A stretch of DNA of 64,000 nt from Saccharum officinarum (taxonomy: Eukaryota > Streptophyta > Magnoliopsida > Poales > Poaceae), in assembly GCA_020631735.1 (NCBI GenBank), contig CM036223.1:5742191-5806190 (forward strand), written 5' to 3'. The position numbers and the translations under genes were made by a program. This document shows, piece after piece, positions 21,641 through 33,533 of the stretch (position 1 is the first letter of the stretch; every line of letters starts with the position of its first letter). The notes beneath the pieces were generated by a model. It saw only the letters and a list, made by a program, of their open reading frames with translations. It did not search any database and was not told the origin of the DNA.

Positions 21641-23210
21641 TTTCCAGGTGCACAATTTTAGTCAACTGCATTCTTGTGCACAGAAAATTACAAGTGGAAG
21701 CTACTCAAGCTCAAGTGTAAGAAATCACAAAGCAGCCAAACAGGAAGCCAATATATTGTGATTCGGCTGTTTGCTTATATAGTATAAGTGTACATGCTGG
21801 ACGGTAACCTTTTTCGCTTTCCATAGCTCTAAGCTGTGATTGGTTAGCTCTTTTCAATCTGATGCAGCATAGGTTGCTTGCACACAACATGCTAAACACC
21901 CAATTTCCAGTTAGAATTCATGCCATGGACAAATGAGTATGGCTCAGTTTCAACATCATGGAAAATGAAAGTGCTAATTGTTGTTTGTGGCATTCCACCA
22001 TATCTATACAATGAAGGCATTGTTCATACATTGCTTGACAGACATTTTGACATCAAAGATTATTATTTCATAGCACATGAGAAATATGTTGTCCAAGCAT
22101 ACACAAGGCACATATCTATGGTACTAACAACAGGAATAGTAACAAAAGAACAAAACCTCAAGGCCAGATTAGGAATCAGTGAAATTGTATATCAAACAAC
22201 AGAGTGTATTGATGAAACAACATTTCAAATTCCAATTGGCGAAAAAGGCAGGAACAATTGCCTTTCCTCATACCACCACTAACACTCATTTTTCTCTAAC
22301 CAGCTAAAAATATAGATGATAGTTAACACGCTACAAGACCATATGAATATTAGGTCACAGATAGCACAGACCTTTTAGCTATCACACACTTTCTTTGTTC
22401 ACTATTCATTTAAACATAGTGCCATCAGTTTCATTGCTTTCTTTTGCAATTCCTAAAGACACAAAAAATTAACAGTCAACCAAAAAAACATGTTTCTGGT
22501 AACAAATTTACAATTTATGTGTTACTAACTTTAACCAGTTCATCATTAACCTCTGCTTTCCACCAACATATTTCTATTTTCTTGAAAATAATTTCTATTT
22601 AAAAAAATAAACAACTCCATCTTACACCACAGAAACCTCCCATGCGGCCATGCTTTAGATATAGCTGTACCTGCAACTTCCCTTGCAACTATACATTCAA
22701 ACATTATGAATAACAATGCATAGGTACACACTTTCTTTGATTGATGTTTATGTAAGCATAGTGCAATCAACCAAATAGCCATATTTCAAGTCAAAAACTT
22801 AAACTGACAACAATCCATACCCAACTGCCTTTAACAAATTCCTCCTTAAACTCTACTCTGCACCGATTGACTCTATTTCCTTGAAAATAAATCTCATTTT
22901 TTAATACTAACATAATTTGACACCACAGGCACCTCATGCAAATGTGATTTCAAGTGTTACGGAGGTAAACAAAAAATAGCAATTCAGTTTCATTGCCTCA
23001 GCAAAATAAATTATTAAGTTTACTTGCCATGTAGAATAATATGAAGGCAAGATTATCTCAGTAAGATCAGTACAACTAGCAGGATACAACAATTGTTCCA
23101 TGAAAAAACAACCATTGAACGACGTCTCACTTTATCAAAAATCTAGCAATAGAAATAAAGTCCAGATAAGGGCTCAAACAATTTTTGATAGTGCGAAGGT
23201 ACACCTATGC
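21641..23210. other. AT-rich DNA with one unassigned frame
   Basis: A 120-codon + strand frame at 21920-22282 contains KVLIVVCGIPPYLYNEGIV and KARLGISEIVYQTTECI. It looks more protein-like than its surroundings, but I recognise no family and it has no evident partners. The remainder seems to be intron or intergenic sequence. Confidence 0.3.
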
Positions 23211-23385
23211 AATATTTGGTGGTCTGATGAAGGCAAGGGCCTCCTTTAGGTCCACAGGCATCTCAAAAGCAAGGGTGCAATGTTTGGTGGCCTGATGAAG
23301 GCAAGGGCCTCCTTTAGATCCACGGGCATCTCAAAAGCAAGAGATCCCTTCTGCTTAATCTTTAGGATACACCGTGGCACAAACC
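23211..23385 (-). pseudogene. Possible exon remnant with a 68-bp tandem duplication
   Basis: On the minus strand a plausible acceptor (TTTTCAG) precedes a frame reading FVPRCILKIKQKGSLAFEM, then PVDLKEALAFIRPPNIA. The second half is repeated downstream (units 23211-23278 and 23279-23346, period 68 bp). Because 68 is not a multiple of three, the second copy is out of frame and soon hits a stop. Family unknown. Confidence 0.35.
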
Positions 23386-23544
23386 CTGAAAACTTGATCA
23401 ATCATTCATATCAAATGAGGACATTGCAAAAAAAAGTGTTACACATAAGACATTACAGGAAAGACCATAAGAACAAGAACTAAGATTAACAACCCCTACT
23501 AATAGATTCCTCAAAAGGCAACAACTTCTTCACTTACAGCTCAT

Positions 23545-23640
23545 CCTCCAGATGGACTAGCACCATATTCACTTGTTTTCCAAGTTTATTGTATGTTCGG
23601 TATAGAAGCAGCATCGGCATGAAAATCAGGGGAGCCTTTT
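23545..23640 (-). CDS. Possible exon of an unrecognised minus-strand gene
   Basis: The minus-strand frame reads APLIFMPMLLLYRTYNKLGK, then QVNMVLVHLEDEL. It is followed either by TAA or by a donor GTAAGT overlapping that stop. Using the donor does not keep the frame into the next remnant at 23385, so this may be a real C-terminus or a decayed gene. Confidence 0.3.
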
Positions 23641-24091
23641 CAGAAAATATTTAGCAAGGTCCATCCAGCAATGTTAGTTAACCTTACAAACCCTAAACCT
23701 TCCAATATGTGGACTTAATTTTACTTATTTGTGGCCTGCATTGGATTTGTTTTTCTGCAAATCTGTACAATATGACAACTAAAAACATTTCACTCCCTTC
23801 AAACTTAACTGAAGTACTCGTACCAGTACAAAAACAACGATATTTTTGTTATCAATTTATGTACCTGTCTTATAAGTAGTAGCAGAATATTTATTCTATA
23901 GGGGCTGCAAAAACCTATATAGCTCACTAAGCAGTGTTTTTCTTGTCAGCCAAACATATTAGAAGGGAGCAATAGGAGCTTACATCATTTCAGCATATAC
24001 AGTCTATAGGAGGATTTTATCTAATTCTTCATAAAGTAACTTCCACACAACATCAATTTTATTTCATGTGGGATTGTAGCCCTTTGCTTGT

Positions 24092-26942
24092 TGTAACACC
24101 CTAAAATTTGCATTAATTTAAAATAGGAGAATTTGATTTATTTACGCAATTTTGTGAGCATTTTAACCTAGCAAAATAATAATTTTCAATAAATAAAAGC
24201 AACTATAAGGTTAGACACATGCTTGTGCATACATGCCGTTGCATAATTTCCTTTGTGTTGAAGTGTTTTATTTTAAGGAGAAAAGGATTTCAAAAACTAT
24301 TGGAAAATGCATTTAAAATATTAGAAAAGAAAAAAAAAGAAATAGAAGATCTCTTTTTTCCCCTCTCTGGTTTCCGGCCTTTCGGCCCAGCCGTCCGCAG
24401 CCCGCAGCCGCAACCGCTCGGCCTCCTCAGCTCAGCAGCCCGCGAGCCGCAACGGGCCGGCCCAGTAGTCAACCGGCCGAAGCCGCGCGCCCTTCTCCTC
24501 TCTTCGTGACGCTGCCACCCTGGGGCCACTTGTCAGCGTCGCCATCATCCTCTTCCTCTCGCGCGTGACCGAGCCGGACACATCGAAGGAGTCCGATGCC
24601 GCCCCGATTCCTCCTTGCCGTGTCCTGCACGTCGAGCCCTCCTCATAAGTAGCCGCGCTCGTGCCGCCCCTCTTCCCAACTCCAATCGCAAGCCATCACC
24701 ATCGCCATCGAGCTCAAACCGCCGCAATCTAGCAGCCGCCGCTCAAGCTCGGGAGTAGCTCGACGAACTCGCGGATTCGGCCACCTCCGCAAGCTACTGA
24801 AGGGTTCGGGTCGTTTTTCTGAAGTCACTGAGCCCCTTCTTCTTTTCCCTTTTCAATTTGGTTAGCTAATTAAGCTTCACCGCCATGCACAGGAGATCGC
24901 TGCCGCCATTGGAAGCCGCGCGTCGTCCTCCGTACGTTTCCGACTCCGTTTTTCGCCCTTGGTGAGTTCGCGGGCATCTTCTCTACCTCCCTGTGCTTTT
25001 GGTTTATTCAATTACTCACTGTAACGCGAGATTGCTCAACGCCGGCGAGATTTCTCGCCGCCGGCCATGGCTTCCACTGTCGGGCTACAGTGCCAGCCGG
25101 AATCCCCTCTTCCCTCTCCCTCGGTTTAATCTCAGCCGTCCGATTCAGATCCAACGGCCCAGATCTAAAGATACCCTTTCGATGTCGATTTTGCAAATAC
25201 GCCCTTATAATTAATGCTGACTCAACCCGCAGTCCAAAGCGCGTTTACGGAATTCTGTTTTCTCTTTTCGAAAGCGTACTTTGGTTCGGTTATGTTGAAA
25301 TACGTTTTCAAGTATTTACAGTTTTGCCATTCAACTTGTTTTAACCATAACTTCTCCGTTTTAACTCCGATTTGACCCGTTCAAATTGCGTTAGGTTCAT
25401 AATTTCATAATCTACATGATAGTGCTACTATTTAGTAGGTTCTCCACTCTTAAATTTTGAGATTAGATTTAATCTATTACTTTAATAAAGAAAAGCTTGT
25501 TTAAATCATATCTTTTTCGTTTTAGCTCCGATTTACGTGCAATTCGTGTCTGTGTGATCCTAGTGAGATGTAGATTTGTTTTACAAACTTTTCAACTTAT
25601 TTTGCTACTGTTGGTGTACTATTCTAATTGTAGCTTTGTTTGCTTTGTATGATTGCTTTTGGATGATTGATGTTGGTGTGTTAATCGAGAATAGACGGTG
25701 AGCAGTTCGTTGGCGATCAAGAATACTATTACGAACCAGGTCAACAGGATCAGCTAGATCAAGGCAAGTATAGCATGGGACTATCCCTGTTACCTATTCA
25801 CTTTAATTCACTTAATTCATCATGCATGTGTTTCCTTGTTAAGGATGCCTTAGTGTTGATCTTATTCTTTGAATCCTATGGTTATAGCATTGGGTAGTTT
25901 GCTAGTGCTCACATAAACAATGATCTTGTAATTTGATTAATGATATATACAATAACACTAAAAGATGATTTTTAGCAACCAAAAACAAAAGGGCTAGGGT
26001 TATCTCTAGATTCCTCTCCATAAGGACTTATCTGTAAGCGAACATCCGGGACTTACAATACAGCTATGAGGGCTACATGGCTCTGGCTTTAGTCATATAA
26101 GAGGACCTTTTCTAGCTTGTTAGTGGTTACCTTTATGGCACAAGAGGGGTGTGTTCCGGGTTGGGTGTAGTGCGGCTTCTGTCCCTATGTATATAGGCTG
26201 CGTGTCATTGTGCCATACGGAAGGGGACTCTACATTTGCAGGCCACGAAACCTAGCGGCCCTAACTTGTTAGACGAACCTTGAAAAGACTTCATAGTGAA
26301 ACTTATCTGTCCAATGGGGAGTCATGACCTCAGACTTTTAGGGATCACGACTCATAGTGAAAGTGTATAACCTCTGTAGAGTGTAAAACTAGTATATCAG
26401 CCGTGCTCACGGTCACGAGCGGCCTTGGACCCTTATGGAATAGAGATCACTATTAATTTACTTGTTCTTGCTATTCATTATTCTTTTTACATGATCATGT
26501 GTTTATATTGAGAACATTACCTACTTGTTGCTACTCAATTGCTTAAAACATGATCAACTAAAAGCTACATGCAGTTAAACCAGTGTCTACCCTATTTGAG
26601 CTTTATGAACCCCATGTTATATTTGTTGAGTACTTTTGTGCTCACCCTTGCATTCCCACACCCCAGGATGGACTCCCAAATGTGCAAATAGTGACTACTA
26701 CTTCTACTTCCCTGAAGAATACTAGACTTGTGGTCAACCAGTTGACGTGCCTGTGCTATGGAGCTAGCTACCACACGATTTATTAATGTTTTCGCTTAGT
26801 TATGTGAAGACTCTGTGATATTATTCGTTATGTAATAAACATCTATGATGATACTATTTATATTTGTCATCTTATGTGTGATTGATCTCTGGGCACACAT
26901 AAGGTTATGCATTCCATTTGTTCCTTAAAAATGGGTGTGACA
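24092..26942 (+). mobile_element. Solo LTR of a Tekay-like gypsy element, 2851 bp
   Basis: The block starts TGTAACACCC, ends GGGTGTGACA and is flanked by CTTGT at 24087-24091 and 26943-26947. No internal region or second LTR exists, so it is a solo LTR left by LTR-LTR recombination. Its distal third (about 25760-26830) is clearly related to the distal third of the LARD LTRs at 29453 and 35923. Shared phrases include ACAGCT-TGAGGGCTA-ATGGCTCTGGCT. Lineage assignment is inference from the ends. Confidence 0.85.
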
Positions 26943-26947
26943 CTTGT

Positions 26948-27891
26948 ACCCTTACCCTCACCAACCAAAAGATTAAGGTTAGGGGAAAATCAAGAGAGCC
27001 GCCTTTGCCCTTGCCCCTTGGGTTTTATTTATAAGGGAGGTGGGAGGAGGCAATCTTCCTCCCTACCACATTTGGTTCACAAATTTACATACATGTCCTC
27101 TGACTAATTAAGCGCTGGGCCTTTTTACATGGAGGCAGAATAGGCACAGTTGCCCCTACCTCCAAGAGTAGCCTAGAAGTAGTCAATCTTGATGATGTTC
27201 CTGTGGGCGACGGGTGCTAGTTTGGCCGCTCCCCTTCCCCGCTGGCAACTATATACCCAAGGAGACGGAGGCAACGCGGCCAAGAAGTAGGGGATTGTTA
27301 GGTACCTCCGATTGATTTGTGAGGGGCTCTTATGCTCATCCCAGCGATAGATCACGAAGAGCAACTTTAGCAAAATGCTAGATGCTAGTTGGAGTGCTCT
27401 TTGTTGAGTTGATTCATGTGGCACCCAAGTTGTGGGTCGAGCTTAAGACACTTATTAGAGGGAAAAAATCATTTACTTTGAGACTCACCTCAACGAGGAC
27501 ATAGATTGTTGGCAAGCAATCGAACCTCAGGGATAAACCTTGTATCTACCTCTTGCCCCGTTGATTTGCTATCTACACTTGTGCATTTATAGTTGAGTAG
27601 AGTTGCTAGTTTTAGCTACACATGCTAGCATCGGATATTTATACCTTGGCTCTTTGTGGCCCTTGTGTGGCTTTGAAATGATTGAAATGTATGATTGTAA
27701 GGTTGTGTAAAAGTGAATTCGTCTCTAATGTATGATAATTTGCCGGATTATAGTAAGTGCCAAAAGTGAGAGGTACTCAGGCCGATTGGCTCCCGCCGAT
27801 CCTAGTATCTCGGTAAGCTACATGAAGGCATCATCGAGTCTAATGGCAAAACCATAACTAATAACATAGGTCAGAACTACAATTAAGTCCT
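26948..27891. other. Unassigned repeat-like DNA
   Basis: Mixed-composition DNA without a convincing gene. Phrases near 27480-27600 (an ACGAGGACATAGATTG-like stretch followed by AACCTCAGGGATAAA) resemble LTR sequence, but no boundaries could be set. Confidence 0.35.
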
Positions 27892-29392
27892 TGTTGACGG
27901 TAGTTATTGTTCATCATAAACCGTCAACATAACTTGAATAAATGCTTAAAATATATAATCAGTAGAAACTTAGGGGTTTAAACTGATAATTTTCACAAGT
28001 TTGGTGAATCTGTATTTTCAGCAGGGTTATTCTAGAAAACCGGAAATATGGATCAAAACGTGAAAAAGAACTAAACTTAACCGCGACGAAAACCACTTTA
28101 GAAGACTCTAGAGGACTCCAGGAGGCGACCTCCCGAGGCAGACCCCGAGAGGCTGCCTGGTGGGACCGGCCGGCCCCACCATGGTGCCACCTGGGCCCCT
28201 GTGGGCCCCTCTCGTCAGCATCTTCTAGAATATTCCTCTACCGCCTCCTAAGATTGCATCTACGTCGTCCTTCAAGTCGGTTTGATCTAAGGGCTCACGT
28301 TGCACCCCTGGGCTATATAAACAGACCTCAACTCCCTCTGGAGGCATCAAGTCATTTGAGATCAAGTCATCCAGAACCAGAAACCCTAATCTGCTCAGTG
28401 CTCCTCTAGTTTCTTGGGTATTACCTAGTTAGGCTAGGTTTAGAGGGAGGCAAGCAGATCTTCGCTTGGATTCCTGACATCGTCTAGAGCTTGGTTTGGT
28501 ATAATTCTTGTACCCCTCTCTCGTTGTATCTCTATTATTTTTATATGCTTTGGTACAATTGTCAAAATAATATAGTATTCATCTTATTCATGTTTAAGGT
28601 TGCAATGTTCATCGTCTACTTTGATTATATGCTTAGTATAGTTAGTTTATCATTGTGTTTATGCATAAGTTCATATAACGCTCACCCTAATGATCATAGG
28701 GTGGGTGGTAGAGATCATGTAAGCGTGGTGCTTAGATGTTATTTACCTGTGAATACACTCTATATTTCGGGTCATGTGGTAGATCGCGGATGTGACACTA
28801 CCGTTGAGTCCTTTGTAGTCCACTCCTCATATATAGGTCATAGAAGAAGGGTCCAGTTACAAAGGAAGGGAAAGCTCTGTTCTCGAACTTTCTAAAGTAA
28901 TGCCTCTTATGTGTAGATTCAATGGTGATCTTAGCAGTGACTACTAAGAGTAATTGCGCTAATCAACGTATGTTTTGACTTATAATTAAGAATGACTTAG
29001 GAATTATTTCTCTAATATTCTAACTTGACCATGCTAATGCTATAGATAGGAGTGCTCAGAGAGATTTATTTATCATTATTATGAACTTGATCAATGCTTA
29101 TCATATATATCTTTTATCTTGTGACTTACCCCTATTATGAGTAGAGAGATTGTTATGGTTTATTTCTCTATCAATGTTATAAGTTATCAATACATGTCCA
29201 AAGCTACATCTTTCCTATGGTAAAATATAAATAACGATACCTGAAATACTATTAGGTAAAATGCTACAATGGTGTAATTATTTGTCCGCTTGTAGAATTA
29301 TTTTTATTCATATTATATATTCTTTCTAGTCGCATAAAATGATAAGCATCTACTTAGTATTATCCTAGTAGCAATGTTAGGTAGTACCAACA
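27892..29392 (+). mobile_element. LTR of a second gypsy-type element, about 1.5 kb, orphan
   Basis: The block begins TGTTGACGG, with CCGTCAACA as its inverse only 30 bp later, and ends CAACA. A TATA-like GGCTATATAAACAG lies at about 28312-28325. It is followed by TGGCACCATCACTGGGGATG (29401-29420), which resembles the primer-site/leader motif of grass Tat-type gypsy elements. No partner LTR or gag-pol is present. The leader is interrupted by the LARD at 29453. Confidence 0.55.
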
Positions 29393-29452
29393 AACATTTC
29401 TGGCACCATCACTGGGGATGACAACCTAGTTATGTAATGCTAAAGGTGTAGG

Positions 29453-32400
29453 TGTCACACCCAAAATTTCCTATTTTAGATTGTGCATGAAAAACACTAA
29501 ATAAAATAAATGATTTCAATATCTGAATAAATTTATTAGATAAGTTAAGTTGCTTCTAATTTAAATATAGAAAATTATGGTTTTAAACTTTTTCATATTA
29601 AATTGATAATGTGGTGTTTGTGTGATGCTTGTCTTTGGTGTTGGTGAGTGCTATTATTTTCAAAATATCACGGGACGACGTTTACTTTTCATCGGAAAAC
29701 TTTTTAGCATTTTCTGGATTTTAAATTTTAATTTCCGTGAGCTTAATCTTTTTCCTTGATCTCTTCATCAATCTTTTCATGAGTCCAAACTCATTTGGTT
29801 GAGTTCCTTATCTCCCCAAGAGTCTCCAGGATTTTTCCTGTGATTTTTCTGAGCTCCGGGCTATTTTCGCGGCTTAAAAGGTAATTCTAGATTTTCTTGA
29901 ATTATTTTATTTGCGGAATTATAATAATCTCGAAATTAAGAAAATCCGAAAAGTTTCCAAACCCTATGACTATATATATGCCGGCGTAGCTCTCGACGCC
30001 CTGATTTCAGAAGTACAAGCCTTATCGCGAGCCGTCGCTCGTAGCTCCCTCCACCTCTCGCCAAAGTTCGTCGTGTACAGCTTGCGTTCCGGCGAAATTT
30101 CGGCGATGGTTCGGCGAGCTTTTCCGGCCATGTTTCTCATCTTGGGCGAATTCCGCTTCCACTCCAATGTTTCCCGACGGACTCCATTGACGACCACGAA
30201 GCTCCAAAATTATTTTATAGTGAGCTCCAAATACTTTCTTTGGGTTCCTCCAGTTCCAAAATATCTCGAAATTTTCACTGAATTTTTAGAATCCTTCAAA
30301 GTATTTACGGTGGCTCGAATAATAATTCTAGAATTATTTTTAGTCACGAAATTTAATATTTTAGGAATAAGTAATCTTGACAGATGGAAGACGTGATTAA
30401 GTTGCCAATGCTCAAGAAGAAAAAAATAATTAGTTTTGTCACGTAATGTATGCAAGGCATGGTTAAAAAATTGACATATACATGTATATGCATGCAAGAC
30501 ACAATGGACATGGAATCCGTTTCCATCTCACGTAACTGCTCCACCAAACCAACGACGACTCCAACTCTCATTACGGGCCAATCGTGCCCCACTATATAGA
30601 AGGATCAGATGGAGAGGCTTGGGCCTTGCGGTCTCAATGCAGATATCCTATTTTCTAAACTCTAGCGTAGCTCCAACCTGCCTGATCTCATGGTCGCCGG
30701 CTCAAGTGCACAGCGCAGCATCCTCCCTTCTCTCTCTGATCGGATGATCCATGGGTCCTGCGTCATCTTCCACGACGGAAAGAGCGATGCAGCTTTCCTT
30801 GTTGAAGCCACCGGATCCTTCTCGATTTTCATCCTTTCCATACTTGGAACATCTACGACATATAAAGCGATATGCCGCACTAGGTTTCGTGGAGAGCTGG
30901 TAAGCGTCCGCCGCCGCTGTTGTCGTCCGCCGCCGCTGTTGACGTCCGGCCGGCTGCTGCCCTCGGTCAGAGTCGTTGATCGTATGTGTACGCCTGCCGA
31001 CGTGCAGCAGCTCTGAGGTTTACCCCGGCCTGCCTCCGTCATCTGTGTGTTGTCCGTCTCCAGCCAGGCCATGCAAAAGCCGCGTCTCAATCTCTACTAG
31101 CACCAGGGCGCCTCTATCTACGGAAGCAAGCTGCCAGTCATCACGTGCCTTAGATTCGGCTATTCCTAGCTATGCCCTGTTGCCTGGCCGAGCTGCTGGC
31201 TTGCTCTCAAACTTCAGCACGTCAGCTGCCGTCAACTTCCTGGTGTTGAGAGCTCCCTGATACTTGGTTGCAAGACAAATCTACAAAGGTCAGCGGCACC
31301 TCCTTGTCCACTACTTCATTGATCAAAGCGTTATTGTTGATGTCATGCCTACGTTATTCTCGCAAAATAAATTATCTTCCTTCTTTATCTCAATTCAAGA
31401 AAATTGTATTTTACACCGTGCCAAAAGACTACTGATCTGAATCTATGTACATGGACATGCTCGTCGTTTCTCTGAACCTTTAATCCTTTGTAGCTGATCG
31501 TTTTAACTCTAAACTAGTTTCTTCGTTTTCCTTTATGTCCATAATGACATAGTCTGCAGCCTTAGCCATGTTAGTCATGTCACATGCACGTTTATGCATT
31601 TACATAAGTAAATATAAATATTAATTTGATTAATGACTATGCAAACTTGGTTCTAATTTAAAAAGCAACATAGGTTTTATACTGTATTTATATACAAATA
31701 TTAACGTGATTACTTATTACCATAAACATGTTTTCTAAATTATAATTTGCTTAGTTCAAACTTTTTGCATAAGATAAACTTGTTTAGGTGCTCTCTCATA
31801 AACTCTCCTTTTGCAAGGTTAAAGAATTTGATTGAATAATATGAGACATGTTCATAAATAAATAAGACTTGTTCTAATTTATTTTTAATATAATGATTTG
31901 ACTAATCTGAATTAGTAGGTTCCATGCGATTTTTTTTCTAACTTAAAATAAAAGAAGCTCGTAGTTGTTTCTTTTATAATATAAACTCTCGGTAGTTGTT
32001 TCTTTTCAATCGTAGATCCGTTATCGACGTTTCTTGCGTTCTTGTGACTGTAACTAGTAGCTCTCTTTTAGTGCGTTGTTTTCTCTTGTGTGGTGTTTGT
32101 TCTTAGTTGTGTTTGTTGTTTGTCTGCTGTGTTTGGTTGCTGCGAGTAGAGCCAGCGTGATCTATTAACGCTGAAGATCAGAAGCTGAGGATTGACAGTC
32201 GAAGCAGAGGTTGGAGACCAAAAGATAGCAGCTAAAGATTCTGAGCAGCTTAACTCTGGGAAAAAGGCAAGTATAACATGGGACCATCCTTGTTGTCCTA
32301 TTCACTGAAATTATCATACATATGCATGTGTCTTCCTTGACAACCATAGAGATTATAACTTAGCTATTGATATCTTGTTTCCTTGTCGCCTATGGGTTGT

Positions 32401-33518
32401 GCATTTGGGTAGCTACTGCTAGTGCTTAATTATGAACAATGATCTTGTAATTTGACTAATGGATTATGCAATCAACCATTAAGATGATTTTATTACTGTT
32501 GAAAGGGGGCTAGAGCAAGGGGTTATATTGTTGCTCTGGTTTCTCTCCGTAAGGACTTACCTGTAAGTGATAACCGGGATATACAGTACAGCTGTGAGGG
32601 CTATATGGCTCTGGCTCTAGTTGTTCAAGAGACCTTTTCTAGCTTGTTAGAGGTTACCTTAAATGGCGTAAGAATGGCTTGCCACTTTGGGTGTAGTGCG
32701 AGCCCCTGGCCTAGTGTGTATAGGCTGCGGTTGTTGTGCCACAGGGAAGGGGGTTCTACATCTGCCTGCCGAGTGAATCTAATGGCCCTAACTTGTTAGA
32801 CGAACTTTTGAGTGGCTTTATATGGTTTTCAGTGTTTTGGGAGTAATTAACCCATGCATTTGGAAATCATGACTCACAGTGAAAGTGTACACCTCTGCGC
32901 AGAGTTAAAAACTGGTATACTAGCCGTGCTCACGGATACGAGCGGCCTTGGGGATTCTTACAGAATAGTTGATCACCATTATTATATCATGCTTAATTAT
33001 TGTTGATTATTATTATGCTCATGTTAATGATATTCATTATCCTTATTACAAATGATCATTGATTCATTAATGGGATTTGGATTACCTTGATGCTACTCAA
33101 TTGCTAATTATATGATGATTAAAAGCTAAACGCAGTCAAACAGTGTCTAGCCTTTTTGAGCCTCATGAACCCTGTGTTATACTTGTTGAGTTCGACATGG
33201 ACTCACTCTTGCTATTTCCCCAACACTCCAGTGTATAATAAGATGCTACTCGGAAAAAGGACAAAGGTGTAGTGGAGTTTCCAGAAGACTAGTAGAAGTG
33301 CTAGGCATATGTTACCCCCAGTCAGCCGTCCCTGAGAAGAATGGAGCCCGAAGTTTAGTCACTGTTCCGCGATACTCTGATGTAAGTGTTAATATAGCTA
33401 TGTATACGTTATATAATAACATTGTTTCTGATATTTTTTTCATTCTGGCATATGTGTGGACTTCCTGGGCACACATATGATTAGCCTGGTTTTGTTCTTT
33501 AGAAAACCGGGTGTGACA
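29453..33518 (+). repeat. 5' LTR of the LARD, 4066 bp
   Basis: It carries TATA-like sites at about 29969 (CTATATATATG) and 30589 (CACTATATAGAAGG) and a GC-rich stretch at 30640-31260. Relative to the 3' LTR it has 11 extra bp near 30104 and lacks one G near 32750. Open frames in it recur in the 3' LTR and are not host genes. Confidence 0.92.
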
Positions 33519-33521
33519 GAG

Positions 33522-33533
33522 TGGTATCAGAGC
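33522..33533 (+). promoter_or_regulatory. Primer-binding site of the LARD
   Basis: TGGTATCAGAGC, three bases after the 5' LTR, matches the initiator tRNA-Met complement exactly. It shows the element is oriented on the + strand. Confidence 0.9.

Noticed and set aside
29911..30396. 161-codon frame in the LARD LTR
   Set aside because: It is LTR sequence. The copy in the 3' LTR is disrupted by the 11-bp indel, so coding is not conserved.
30662..31090. 142-codon frame identical in both LARD LTRs
   Set aside because: Identity reflects the recent age of the LTRs, not selection. It is reported only as a possible captured fragment.
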